From Acinetobacter sp. (lineage in GTDB: Bacteria > Pseudomonadota > Gammaproteobacteria > Pseudomonadales > Moraxellaceae), in assembly GCA_008017255.1 (NCBI GenBank), contig SSHD01000087.1, positions 1 through 7,572 of the forward strand: DNA of 7,572 bases, read 5' to 3'. Of the stretch, positions 1 through 6,769 are shown piece after piece. How positions within the stretch are numbered: the first letter of the stretch is position 1; every line of letters begins with the position of its first letter. A program made the position numbers and the translations under genes. The notes beneath the pieces were generated by a model. The model was not told the DNA's origin. It saw only the letters and a program-made list of their open reading frames with translations, and did not search any database.

Positions 1-2105
1 AGGGTTTGGGTGGTCAGCAAACTCATCATTTTTTGTGCCACACGTATGGCGAACTCGGCACCGCTAATGACTTTTTTACCATCGGTTTCGCTTTGCTCCT
101 CAAAGGCATGAATAAACACTAAATCGAGGTCAGAACCATAACCGAGCTCAATGCCGCCGAGTTTGCCATAACCAATCACCGCAAAGCCTTTGGCATCGGC
201 ACGGCAGCGCTGCCCGTCCAATTTGACTGGATAGCCATGCCGTTCTACTACTGCCTGATAGGCTAAATTTAAGGTCGCCTGTACGCTAACTTCAGCAATA
301 TCGGTCAGTGCATCGGACACTTTCATCAACGGACTTTCTGCCAATACGTCACTGGCGGCAACGGTAAGCACATTGCTCTTTTTAAATAAGCGCAGCACTC
401 GCATTTGATCTTCAATTTGATCAATTTCGATGCGTAATAGTTGTTGCCGCAAGGCATCTTGTAGGTCTTGGCGCTGCGGTAAGCCAAAGTCCATCGACAA
501 AAACTCATCCAATAGCACGGGATACTGTGCCAATTCGGCGCAAATCCACGGGCTGACGGTCGCCATTTTTACCAAGCGCTGTAAGGCACCACGACTTTCC
601 ATCAACATGACCAAATATACGGTACGGCGCAGCACCGACTCTACCAAAGGCATGAGGCGCAATAAGGCCACTTGCGGTTGCTCGGACTGTAAAATCGCTT
701 CTATGAGATGCGGCCAAAACTTTTTTAAGCGTTCAACTGCACTGGCGGGCATTTTGCGTAAGGCTTGCCCATGCCAAAAGTTCTGAATTAAGTTTTTCGC
801 ATCGTCATCTAACACTGCATTGAGTTGTTGTTCCAGTTCAGCAAAATTATCAATGGGCGCAGTAAATTCTTTTTCTTGAATCAATTGTTTGAATTGCACT
901 TTAACCTTGTCACGTTTTTGATTCAGTTCGCTCAAAAATGCTATCCAATCGGCAAAACCTAGCGTTTGAGTCATGCGTTGTCGTAATTCAGGCTCTATAG
1001 GTAAAGACTGGGTTTGCTGGTCGTTCAATGCTTGAATGGCATGTTCCACACGGCGCAAAAATAGGTAAGCATCTTCCAAATCAAGTACCGCTTGCGGTTC
1101 AAGCAAGCCCGCCTCACCCAAATGCCGCAAGCTGACGAGGCACTGTCGATCTTGCAGCACTCGTTTCGAGCCGCCATAAATCAGCTGAAATACCTGCACA
1201 ATAAATTCAATTTCACGAATACCACCTGCGCCTAATTTAATGTCATCTTCGATATTACGGCGCTGCACTTCACGTTCAATCATGGCTTTCATTTCACGCA
1301 TGGCAGAAAAAGCCGAATAATCGACATAGCGGCGGAACACAAACGGTCGTGCCATGTCCATTAAATCTGCGCCATTTTTACCGCCAGTAATCACGCGTGC
1401 TTTAATCCACGCATAGCGCTCCCACTCACGCCCATGTTGACTGAGATATTTTTCTAGTCCGATATTGCTAATGGCCAAAGCCGAGCCATCGCCCCAGGGT
1501 CGCAAGCGCATATCGACCCGAAACACAAAACCATCGGCGGTAATTTGGTCGAGCAGATAAATCAGTTTTTGTCCCCATAAAATACAAAACTGCTGCACAT
1601 CTATACATTTTTTGCCATTGGTTTCGCCTTGTTCATCAAAGGCAAAAATCAGGTCAATATCACTTGATAAATTCAGCTCCTGTGCACCGAGCTTGCCCAT
1701 GCCAATCACAATTAAATCTTGCACTTGCCCCGAAAAACCAATGGGTTCGCCATGTTTTTCAATCAATGGCTTAAGGGAGAAGTCTTTCGCTGCACACAGA
1801 CTAGCATCGGCAAAATCGGACAGTTCACGGGTGAGCGTGACGACATCGGTCAATTGGTTGGCATCTTGCCAAATCCAGCGAAACATCAGCCGAGCGCGTA
1901 ATATACGCAGTGCTTTCATCCACGCCTGTTCATCGCGGATATCGGCAATAGCGGTCTGTACGTGCTGTTGGATATGTTGTGTTGAAAGCGAGCTTAGAAA
2001 TTGGTCTTCGCTATAGTCTTGTTGTAATAAATTGGGATATAAAGTTAAAACTTGTTCGGCGTATTGGCTTGCGACTAGGGTTTTTTGTAGTTGTGCTGCA
2101 TGCAT
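1..2105 (-). CDS. glnE: Bifunctional glutamine synthetase adenylyltransferase/adenylyl-removing enzyme (partial, 3' end outside window)
   Basis: GlnE adenylylates glutamine synthetase when nitrogen is plentiful and removes the AMP when it is scarce, under PII control, in the cytoplasm. About 701 codons are present, read on the minus strand from ATG at 2105. An in-frame TGA lies upstream and no other in-frame start is available. Two nucleotidyltransferase signatures are visible. The adenylyl-removing domain has GMGKLGAQELN with SDIDL (Asp149 and Asp151), then RVDMRLRPWG (from Arg196) and GGIREIEF (294-301). The adenylyltransferase domain has GYGKLGGIELGYGSDLDL (from 645, Asp659 and Asp661). 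These correspond to E. coli Asp173/175 and Asp701/703 as I recall them, so the N-terminus is about 24 residues shorter than in E. coli. Roughly 200 C-terminal residues should lie beyond the left edge. The frame is consistent between both motifs and the start, and I saw no frameshift. The Shine-Dalgarno is weak, consistent with translation downstream of the kinase gene. Confidence 0.96.
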   Translation of the reverse strand, partial: MHAAQLQKTLVASQYAEQVLTLYPNLLQQDYSEDQFLSSLSTQHIQQHVQTAIADIRDEQAWMKALRILRARLMFRWIWQDANQLTDVVTLTRELSDFADASLCAAKDFSLKPLIEKHGEPIGFSGQVQDLIVIGMGKLGAQELNLSSDIDLIFAFDEQGETNGKKCIDVQQFCILWGQKLIYLLDQITADGFVFRVDMRLRPWGDGSALAISNIGLEKYLSQHGREWERYAWIKARVITGGKNGADLMDMARPFVFRRYVDYSAFSAMREMKAMIEREVQRRNIEDDIKLGAGGIREIEFIVQVFQLIYGGSKRVLQDRQCLVSLRHLGEAGLLEPQAVLDLEDAYLFLRRVEHAIQALNDQQTQSLPIEPELRQRMTQTLGFADWIAFLSELNQKRDKVKVQFKQLIQEKEFTAPIDNFAELEQQLNAVLDDDAKNLIQNFWHGQALRKMPASAVERLKKFWPHLIEAILQSEQPQVALLRLMPLVESVLRRTVYLVMLMESRGALQRLVKMATVSPWICAELAQYPVLLDEFLSMDFGLPQRQDLQDALRQQLLRIEIDQIEDQMRVLRLFKKSNVLTVAASDVLAESPLMKVSDALTDIAEVSVQATLNLAYQAVVERHGYPVKLDGQRCRADAKGFAVIGYGKLGGIELGYGSDLDLVFIHAFEEQSETDGKKVISGAEFAIRVAQKMMSLLTTQT

Positions 2106-2171
2106 AGCAAAAGCTCGGCGGATATCATCTGAATTAGTTATATCAGGTCACAGCCGATGTTTAAAATCTGT

Positions 2172-3443
2172 TTAAACTAATTTCGCCTGATTTTTATGCG
2201 CTTCTGTGCAATTTTCGCTGTATTGAGCTGCAATGGGCAAAGTTACCTGAAAGGTAGTGCCCTCTCCGTGTTTCGAGCTAACACTAATGACACCGTGATT
2301 CATTTCCACAAACCGCTTACACAACACCAAGCCCAAACCTGCGCCTTTTTCGCCTGCCGTGCCTTTCATACTCAAGGTTAGACGTGGTTGAAACAACTCT
2401 TGAATTTGCTCATCGGTCATGCCTAAACCCGAGTCTTTGACAGAAATTTCCACGCAGTCATCTTGCTGCTGTGCTTGAATAAACACCTTGCCTGAACCAT
2501 CAACATCAGTAAATTTCAAGGCATTGGACACTAAGTTTTGCATCACCGATGTCATCATATTCATATCTGCATACACACGAATACTGTCATCGACTTCATT
2601 GACCAACTGAATATTTTTTTGCAAGGCAAGGGTTTTTAAAATTTCGCTGACAATCTCGGTAATCTGTCGTAAGCGAAAATGCACAGGGTGATAAACCAAG
2701 CGCCCACCTTCTGCCATTGCCCAATGCAGTAAACTTTCCAACAAGTTATAAGTCGATTGTGATGTGTCGTGTAAATATTCGGCAATATCCTGAATGCTCG
2801 ATTCATCTAAAGTATGACGTTCTTTAGCCAAAATCTCAGAAAACCCCAGCAAACCATGAAACGGCGCACGTAAATCATGCGAAATAACCGAGAAAAATTT
2901 AGTTTTACTAATATTCAGCGCCGCTTCTTGTTCGTACAATTCTTTGAGTTGGTCGTGGTTAAACTTAAGCTCTAACTGCTGCATAAAATTGTCGCAATAG
3001 ATTTGTAACAGTTGGGTTTGTTGTTCGCTAAAGGCTTGGGTCTGTTGATCGAACAACACCACATAACCCAAAGAGCTTTGGTCTGGATGGCGCAAATGCA
3101 CCGCCACCGCACGCTGCACATTTACAGCAATAGAGGTTAAAAATTCAATTAATACGTGGTACTGCGTATGGTGATGATCGATCAGATCATCATTCATAAA
3201 TAAAGTATTTAAGCCCTTGCTGAGTGTGGTTGCATCAATCGCTTTTAAACGCTCGCCGCAACGATGCCATAAATACGGCTCTTGATGAAATGCCAATAAT
3301 GCTGTGCCTGCTTGTAATAATTGACGATTAAATTGCAAAAATTGCTCAAGCAGATTTTGTTCGGAGCTCAAACCTAAAGACAGAGAAATTTTGCAAGCAC
3401 TGAGTTTGTCGGCCTGTTGTAGTTCTAATAATTGTATTGCCAT
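2172..3443 (-). CDS. Soluble sensor histidine kinase, GAF-like + HisKA + HATPase_c
   Basis: This 423-residue protein is a complete two-component kinase with no transmembrane segment or signal peptide, so it should sense a cytoplasmic cue. Residues about 20-165 look like a divergent GAF domain; the end of that stretch (LGYVVLFDQQTQAFSEQQ followed by a helix) is GAF-like. A helical linker (160-180) leads to the HisKA domain, with H-box SHDLRAPF and phosphoacceptor His189. The ATPase domain has the N box (QNLVSNALKFT, Asn303/Asn307), G1 box (DSGLGM, from Asp337), F box (LFQP, about 349) and G2 box (EKGAGLGL, 365-372), and ends with GEGTTFQVTLP. All catalytic boxes are intact. There is no receiver domain and no adjacent response regulator in the window. 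The start has a good Shine-Dalgarno (GAGAGG on the minus strand, 3454-3449) five bases upstream. glnE begins 66 nt downstream on the same strand, so an operon is likely. The signal and partner cannot be read from the sequence. Confidence 0.9.
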   Translation of the reverse strand: MAIQLLELQQADKLSACKISLSLGLSSEQNLLEQFLQFNRQLLQAGTALLAFHQEPYLWHRCGERLKAIDATTLSKGLNTLFMNDDLIDHHHTQYHVLIEFLTSIAVNVQRAVAVHLRHPDQSSLGYVVLFDQQTQAFSEQQTQLLQIYCDNFMQQLELKFNHDQLKELYEQEAALNISKTKFFSVISHDLRAPFHGLLGFSEILAKERHTLDESSIQDIAEYLHDTSQSTYNLLESLLHWAMAEGGRLVYHPVHFRLRQITEIVSEILKTLALQKNIQLVNEVDDSIRVYADMNMMTSVMQNLVSNALKFTDVDGSGKVFIQAQQQDDCVEISVKDSGLGMTDEQIQELFQPRLTLSMKGTAGEKGAGLGLVLCKRFVEMNHGVISVSSKHGEGTTFQVTLPIAAQYSENCTEAHKNQAKLV

Positions 3444-3448
3444 GCTCG

Positions 3449-3454
3449 CCTCTC
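3449..3454 (-). promoter_or_regulatory. Ribosome binding site of the histidine kinase gene
   Basis: On the minus strand this reads GAGAGG, five bases before the ATG whose first base is 3443. It is a good Shine-Dalgarno match and supports that start codon. Confidence 0.6.
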
Positions 3455-3599
3455 GAATTTTATCGTTATTAAAAGTGGCAACTTGCTTATATTACGAACA
3501 AATTTTAACATAAAATACAATTTTAAAACGCTTTTTTTCCACGTGACTCTATAAATAGATCATTGAAATGTGATAGCTCGCACAAACATTTACCATTTA

Positions 3600-3655
3600 T
3601 GTTGTTTATTCATTACAGCAAGCACCTACCTTTTTTGGATAATAAATAAACAACA
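3600..3655. repeat. 11-bp perfect inverted repeat with 34-nt spacer
   Basis: TGTTGTTTATT at 3600-3610 is matched by its reverse complement AATAAACAACA at 3645-3655. The arms are AT-rich and far apart for a simple terminator. They could be two half-sites of a DNA-binding protein acting on either divergent promoter, or a chance match in AT-rich DNA. Confidence 0.4.
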
Positions 3656-3664
3656 ACAAAACCC

Positions 3665-3684
3665 TGTTGATCTAAAATTCAACA
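3665..3684. promoter_or_regulatory. Operator-like palindrome upstream of the tRNA promoter
   Basis: TGTTGA at 3665-3670 and TCAACA at 3679-3684 form a perfect 6-bp dyad around an 8-bp AT-rich centre. Its right edge is 17 bp upstream of the -35 box at 3702. The geometry fits a dimeric helix-turn-helix regulator or an upstream activating element, but no regulator is identified and a chance palindrome is possible. Confidence 0.25.
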
Positions 3685-3701
3685 ATCACCCATCATGCAC
3701 A

Positions 3702-3729
3702 TTGACAAGCCGTTGAAACAGGTTATCAT
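3702..3729 (+). promoter_or_regulatory. Sigma70-type promoter of tRNA-Leu
   Basis: A consensus -35 box TTGACA (3702-3707) is separated by 16 bp from a near-consensus -10 box TATCAT (3724-3729). Transcription would start near 3736, giving a leader of about 19 nt before the mature tRNA 5' end. Near-perfect boxes are expected for a stable-RNA gene. The same promoter may also supply queA by read-through. Confidence 0.8.
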
Positions 3730-3754
3730 ACGCAACACAAAGCTACTCCATCTT

Positions 3755-3841
3755 CCCGAGGTGGTGAAATTGGTAGACGCGGTGGACTCAAAATCCACTG
3801 TCAGCGATGACGTGTCGGTTCGAGTCCGACCCTCGGGACCA
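3755..3841 (+). tRNA. tRNA-Leu (anticodon CAA)
   Basis: This 87-nt class II tRNA decodes the leucine codon UUG. The acceptor stem pairs CCCGAGG (3755-3761) with CCTCGGG (3831-3837), followed by discriminator A73 (3838) and an encoded CCA (3839-3841). The anticodon stem GTGGA/TCCAC (3782-3786 and 3794-3798) encloses loop CTCAAAA with anticodon CAA at 3789-3791. A long variable arm with a GTCA/TGAC stem, typical of tRNA-Leu, precedes the T arm GTCGG-TTCGAGT-CCGAC. The terminal pair is C1-G72. This tRNA is not a queuosine substrate, because QueA and Tgt act on GUN-anticodon tRNAs. Its position next to queA therefore does not imply that it is a substrate. Confidence 0.97.
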
Positions 3842-3870
3842 TAAAATAAGATGCATAGCCACAAAATTTT

Positions 3871-3902
3871 AAAACCCCGAACTCAACCAGTTTGGGGTTT
3901 TT
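3871..3902 (+). terminator. Rho-independent terminator after tRNA-Leu
   Basis: A 12-bp stem, AAAACCCCGAAC (3871-3882) with GTTTGGGGTTTT (3890-3901), contains one G-T wobble, encloses a 7-nt loop and ends in a run of five T residues. The A-run on the 5' side makes it potentially bidirectional. It ends 21 nt before the queA ATG, so it separates the tRNA from queA or attenuates transcription into queA. Confidence 0.88.
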
Positions 3903-3923
3903 CACGCTTATAGCGGAAAAAAT

Positions 3924-4961
3924 ATGCAACTCTCCGACTTCACTTTTGAACTGCCAGACGAACTGATTGCGCGCTATCCTTTAGACAGCCGCAGCGCATC
4001 TCGCCTACTGCATATCGACGCGCAAGGTCAGCACCACGACCATGCCTTTACTGATATTTTAGCGCTTTTAGATGCTGGCGATTTACTGGTACTCAATGAC
4101 ACCAAAGTAATGAAAGCACGGCTAAAAGGCAAACGTGCCAGTGGCGGTTCGGTCGAGGTTTTGGTGGAGCGCATGTTAGATACACACACCGCGCATTGTC
4201 ATATTAAAGCGAGCAACTCTCCTAAAGCAGGTACAGAACTGTATGTCGGTGCAGATGGCGTTGCGGTGACGGTACAGGGTCGGCATGAAAATTTATTTGT
4301 GGTTAAGTTTTCACAACCAATTTTATCAGTCTTAGACCAATACGGTCAGTTACCAATTCCACCTTATTTCAACCGTGAAGCCGAAGAAATTGATACCGAA
4401 CGCTATCAAACCGTATTCCACGACCCTGAAAAAATTGCCAGTGTGGCAGCACCTACCGCTAGTTTACATTTCGACCAAAACATCTTAAATCAATTGGCAG
4501 CAAAAGGCATTCAAACCACCTTTGTGACCTTGCATGTCGGCGCAGGTACCTTTATGCCAGTGCGCACCGCAGACATTAGCAATCACATTATGCACAGTGA
4601 ATGGTGTGATGTGCCACAAAGCAGTATTGATTTAATTTTAGCCACCAAAGCACGTGGCAACAAAGTGGTTGCGGTCGGTACCACAGCAACACGTGCCTTG
4701 GAAAGTGCCGCTCAAGCCAATAATGGTCAAATTGCCGCATGGTCGGGCGATACGCAAATCTTTATTTATCCGGGTTATCAGTTCTGCATGGTGGATCGTC
4801 TAATTACCAACTTCCACTTACCTGAATCTACCCTACTCATGCTCGTTTCGGCATTATCCAGTCGAGAGTATATTTTAGCGGCTTATAAGCATGCAGTTGA
4901 ACAAGGCTATCGTTTCTTTAGTTATGGAGATGCTATGCTAGTGGATCAATTAAAACTTTAA
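3924..4961 (+). CDS. queA: S-adenosylmethionine:tRNA ribosyltransferase-isomerase
   Basis: QueA uses the ribosyl part of S-adenosylmethionine to convert preQ1 at position 34 of tRNA Tyr, His, Asn and Asp into epoxyqueuosine. It is the step after Tgt, and the protein is cytoplasmic. The 345-residue protein is full length for the family (about 340-360). Family motifs occur in order: [12 protein letters not shown] (8-19), [13 protein letters not shown] (55-67), [10 protein letters not shown] (140-149), AAPTASLHF (175-183), TLHVGAGTF (202-210), GTTATRALE (252-260), [15 protein letters not shown] (296-310) and [11 protein letters not shown] (329-339). The usual AAPTAGLHF reads AAPTASLHF here, a single Gly to Ser change. 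The start is preceded by GCGGA (3913-3917) at an acceptable distance. A DUF3137-like gene begins 13 nt after the stop on the same strand. No convincing promoter of its own fits between the upstream terminator and the start. Confidence 0.97.
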   Translation: MQLSDFTFELPDELIARYPLDSRSASRLLHIDAQGQHHDHAFTDILALLDAGDLLVLNDTKVMKARLKGKRASGGSVEVLVERMLDTHTAHCHIKASNSPKAGTELYVGADGVAVTVQGRHENLFVVKFSQPILSVLDQYGQLPIPPYFNREAEEIDTERYQTVFHDPEKIASVAAPTASLHFDQNILNQLAAKGIQTTFVTLHVGAGTFMPVRTADISNHIMHSEWCDVPQSSIDLILATKARGNKVVAVGTTATRALESAAQANNGQIAAWSGDTQIFIYPGYQFCMVDRLITNFHLPESTLLMLVSALSSREYILAAYKHAVEQGYRFFSYGDAMLVDQLKL

Positions 4962-4974
4962 CCAAAATCACACC

Positions 4975-6003
4975 ATGCCGATCGACACTGTACAACACGC
5001 CTTGCATATTCGCCGTAAAAAAAATGCACAGGTTTTCCGCAATATTACTCGGCTATGGGATGTTGGGCAAAAAGCGCAAAGCGACCAAGAATTATTAGAT
5101 GCTTTGCATCCATGGCGAGATGATCACAGTCTACGTTTTTTTAATGTACTGCCTTATTTGCTTGGCATAATGAGTGTGGGCACATTAATTTTTGGTTATT
5201 TTCTGCATCCGCACCTGCAATTTATTTGGAGTTTTTTAGCGGCGTTTTTACTGGGCTTTTTAGCCTATTTGATGTATGAACCGGCCGAACCGATCAGCCA
5301 AGTGACACGATTTTTAGAAGAACGTATTACCCAGTTACGTTATGGGCTCAAGTTTCAACAACTCCCTGCCTATATACCTATTCAAGCGCAGCCGATATTG
5401 GTGCTGAGCAAATTAAAGCAATATTTCCCGCTGTTTAATCGCGGCACGCTGTCCAATGATATTACCCAATACGCTGCCACCACTTGGCATGACGGCGCGA
5501 CTGAACATCAAGTGTTGATTTTTCAATATCACTACGTCAGTGAAATGACAGTGCTGCAAGACAGCAGAACCAATCAAAAAATTACCAAAGAAATTCATAA
5601 AGATTTGTGGGGTGCGTTTATTTTTCAAATGCCAAACCTGGGCATTGCAGTCAGCAATCAGCGCTCACGTTTTTTCGCACCGTACCACAATACATGGCAC
5701 AGCAGCGACATTCTAATTAATCAGAAACTGCATATTGCTGGACTAGATCAGCACCAACTCGCCAAGACCATAAGCCCAAGTATGACTTTAAAATTAAATG
5801 ATTTTTTTCAACATTTTAATGGTGATTTAATTTATCATCATCAAGAGCAAATATTGTGCTATTTAGGCGAACAAAATCTGTTTCAAACCGCCAGTAAACG
5901 CACGCAAATTGATGATATTTCTGCATTACGCGGGCATTTACGCACCATGATTATGCCGCAATATCAACGCTTGCAACAATTGATGCTGAATTTAATTTCA
6001 TAG
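4975..6003 (+). CDS. DUF3137-like membrane protein of unknown function
   Basis: This 342-residue protein has a basic, polar N-terminus (1-52) and two closely spaced hydrophobic helices (about 55-77 and 81-101, divided by HPH). A large soluble domain of about 240 residues follows, probably cytoplasmic. Its C-terminal half resembles DUF3137 proteins: a WGAFIFQMP strand (212-220), then a stretch around KLHIAGLDQHQLAKTISPSMTLKL (251-274) and an ICYLGEQNLF-type end (293-303). I matched this by eye only. DUF3137 genes are often found beside lemA genes, and here a LemA-type gene follows 32 nt downstream, which supports both calls. The ATG at 4975 is the only usable start, because an in-frame TAA sits at 4951-4953. 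It lacks a Shine-Dalgarno, so translation may be coupled to queA, whose stop is 13 nt upstream. No enzymatic motif is visible and the function is unknown. Confidence 0.75.
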   Translation: MPIDTVQHALHIRRKKNAQVFRNITRLWDVGQKAQSDQELLDALHPWRDDHSLRFFNVLPYLLGIMSVGTLIFGYFLHPHLQFIWSFLAAFLLGFLAYLMYEPAEPISQVTRFLEERITQLRYGLKFQQLPAYIPIQAQPILVLSKLKQYFPLFNRGTLSNDITQYAATTWHDGATEHQVLIFQYHYVSEMTVLQDSRTNQKITKEIHKDLWGAFIFQMPNLGIAVSNQRSRFFAPYHNTWHSSDILINQKLHIAGLDQHQLAKTISPSMTLKLNDFFQHFNGDLIYHHQEQILCYLGEQNLFQTASKRTQIDDISALRGHLRTMIMPQYQRLQQLMLNLIS

Positions 6004-6023
6004 CTAACACATTAGAACAACAC

Positions 6024-6029
6024 GGGGGA
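6024..6029 (+). promoter_or_regulatory. Ribosome binding site deciding the LemA start
   Basis: GGGGGA sits directly against the ATG at 6030, with no spacer, but six bases before the in-frame ATG at 6036. The spacing favours 6036 as the true start. Confidence 0.6.
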
Positions 6030-6035
6030 ATGGCA

Positions 6036-6605
6036 ATGACTGGCTTATTAATTTTTTTAGGTGGTTTTGTGCTACTGGCTGTTTGGTGTGTGCATATTCG
6101 CAACACCATTGTGCGTTATTTTAATGCCACCAAACGTGCATGGTCTGAAGTTGCCAACTTCGAGCGTCAAAAAGTCAAAACCTTAGATGCTTTGGAAAGC
6201 ACGCTCGGTCAATACACCCAATTTGAAAAATCGACCTTAGAAAAAGTGACTGAACTGCGCCAGCAAATTTTGAACTTAAATGTCAATGATACCGACATTT
6301 CGCAATTACAAAATATTGAAAAAATGAGCAAGGAGTTGATCCATAGCTTAAACGTTGTTGTTGAAAATTATCCTGAACTCAAAGCCGATAAGCTGTATAG
6401 CAAAATGATGGATGATATTCAGGAACAAAACGAAAACGTCGGTGCGGCGATTAGTATTTTTAACCGTAATGTCGAGTTGTTTAATAACCACATTCAAGTG
6501 TTCCCAAACAACTTGGTCAACACCATGACTTTATCTAAAAAGGCCATTCGCCCGTTTACAGATAATTTAGTCACTGAAAATTTTGACTATAAGCCGAATT
6601 TTTAG
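6036..6605 (+). CDS. LemA family protein
   Basis: LemA proteins are small inner-membrane proteins with one N-terminal helix and a long helical-bundle domain; their biochemical role is not established. This one has a hydrophobic segment at about residues 1-21 (TGLLIFLGGFVLLAVWC) followed by a basic stretch. It then shows the family pattern: FNATKRAWSEVANFERQKVK with an alternating helical region, VENYPELKAD, and FNRNVELFNNHIQVFP near the end. The usual YN and ER residues are partly replaced, so it is a divergent member. I chose the second ATG (6036, 189 residues) over the one at 6030 (191 residues) because of the Shine-Dalgarno spacing. It lies 32 nt after the DUF3137-like gene on the same strand and the two are probably co-transcribed. 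Together they may form a membrane complex, which is inference from the recurrent pairing. Confidence 0.88.
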   Translation: MTGLLIFLGGFVLLAVWCVHIRNTIVRYFNATKRAWSEVANFERQKVKTLDALESTLGQYTQFEKSTLEKVTELRQQILNLNVNDTDISQLQNIEKMSKELIHSLNVVVENYPELKADKLYSKMMDDIQEQNENVGAAISIFNRNVELFNNHIQVFPNNLVNTMTLSKKAIRPFTDNLVTENFDYKPNF

Positions 6606-6619
6606 TTGTTAAATACAAG

Positions 6620-6640
6620 CAACCTATCATCTTCAGGTTG
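6620..6640 (+). terminator. Weak candidate terminator after the LemA gene
   Basis: CAACCT (6620-6625) pairs with AGGTTG (6635-6640) around a 9-nt loop, followed by the T-rich but interrupted GTAATTTAGTTT. The stem is short and the T-run is broken, so termination here is uncertain. Confidence 0.25.
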
Positions 6641-6673
6641 GTAATTTAGTTTAATCGTTAGCTTTCAGCTGGA

Positions 6674-6769
6674 CTTACTTTTCAAGGATGAAAAGTAAGC
6701 AAAAATCCTCCGTTAGACTGACGGTACATCCCTGCTACCGCAGTCCAACATGGCGGCATCCATGCCGCC
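6674..6769. repeat. Three-hairpin intergenic element, probable dispersed repeat
   Basis: Three stem-loops lie within 96 bases. The first pairs CTTACTTTTC (6674-6683) with GAAAAGTAAG (6690-6699), ten perfect pairs around a 6-nt loop. The second pairs GACTG/CAGTC and CGGTA/TACCG (6716-6726 with 6736-6745), ten pairs with one bulged A at 6721. The third is the near-palindrome GGCGGCAT (6752-6759) with ATGCCGCC (6762-6769), followed by TTTCTC. The dense pairing and higher GC than the flanks suggest a repetitive intergenic element or a transcript-stabilising or terminating structure. From memory, similar AAAAGTAAGCAAAA-type sequences recur between Acinetobacter genes, but I could not verify this. 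Only one copy lies in the window and its exact ends are not defined. Confidence 0.6.

Larger units (their letters stand above)
3444..3754. other. Divergent intergenic region between the kinase gene and tRNA-Leu
   Basis: This AT-rich 311-nt spacer must hold the minus-strand promoter for the kinase-glnE unit and the plus-strand promoter for the tRNA. The tRNA promoter is clear and listed separately. For the kinase side I see only AT-rich -10-like stretches on the minus strand (for example TAATAT and TTAAAAT around 3490-3515) without a good -35 at proper spacing, so I do not call one. Two inverted repeats (3600-3655 and 3665-3684) are also listed. I found no credible protein-coding sequence. Confidence 0.75.

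Noticed and set aside
430..786. Plus-strand 118-codon frame, plus short minus-strand frames at 326-508 and 505-717
   Set aside because: All overlap the intact glnE frame, which is supported by family motifs on both sides, and none has recognisable domains.
1612..2016. Plus-strand 134-codon frame
   Set aside because: It lies opposite the conserved adenylyl-removing domain of glnE, and its Ser/Cys/Ile-rich composition is typical of an antisense shadow.
2106..2171. Possible terminator between the kinase gene and glnE (repeated GTTTAAA elements near 2158-2177)
   Set aside because: The pairing is short, entirely A/T plus one pair, and has no following T-run on the minus strand.
2196..2381. Plus-strand 61-codon frame
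   Set aside because: It is antisense to the HATPase domain of the histidine kinase.
3819..3847. Promoter for queA inside the tRNA 3' end (TTCGAG, then TAAAAT)
   Set aside because: The -35 matches consensus at only two positions and the strong terminator would still lie downstream.
3679..3864. Minus-strand 61-codon frame across the tRNA-Leu gene
   Set aside because: It is antisense to the tRNA and its middle is simply the reverse complement of the tRNA. Such frames are a familiar false call over tRNA-Leu genes.
5413..5628. Minus-strand 71-codon frame
   Set aside because: It is antisense to the soluble domain of the DUF3137-like gene and has no supporting start context.
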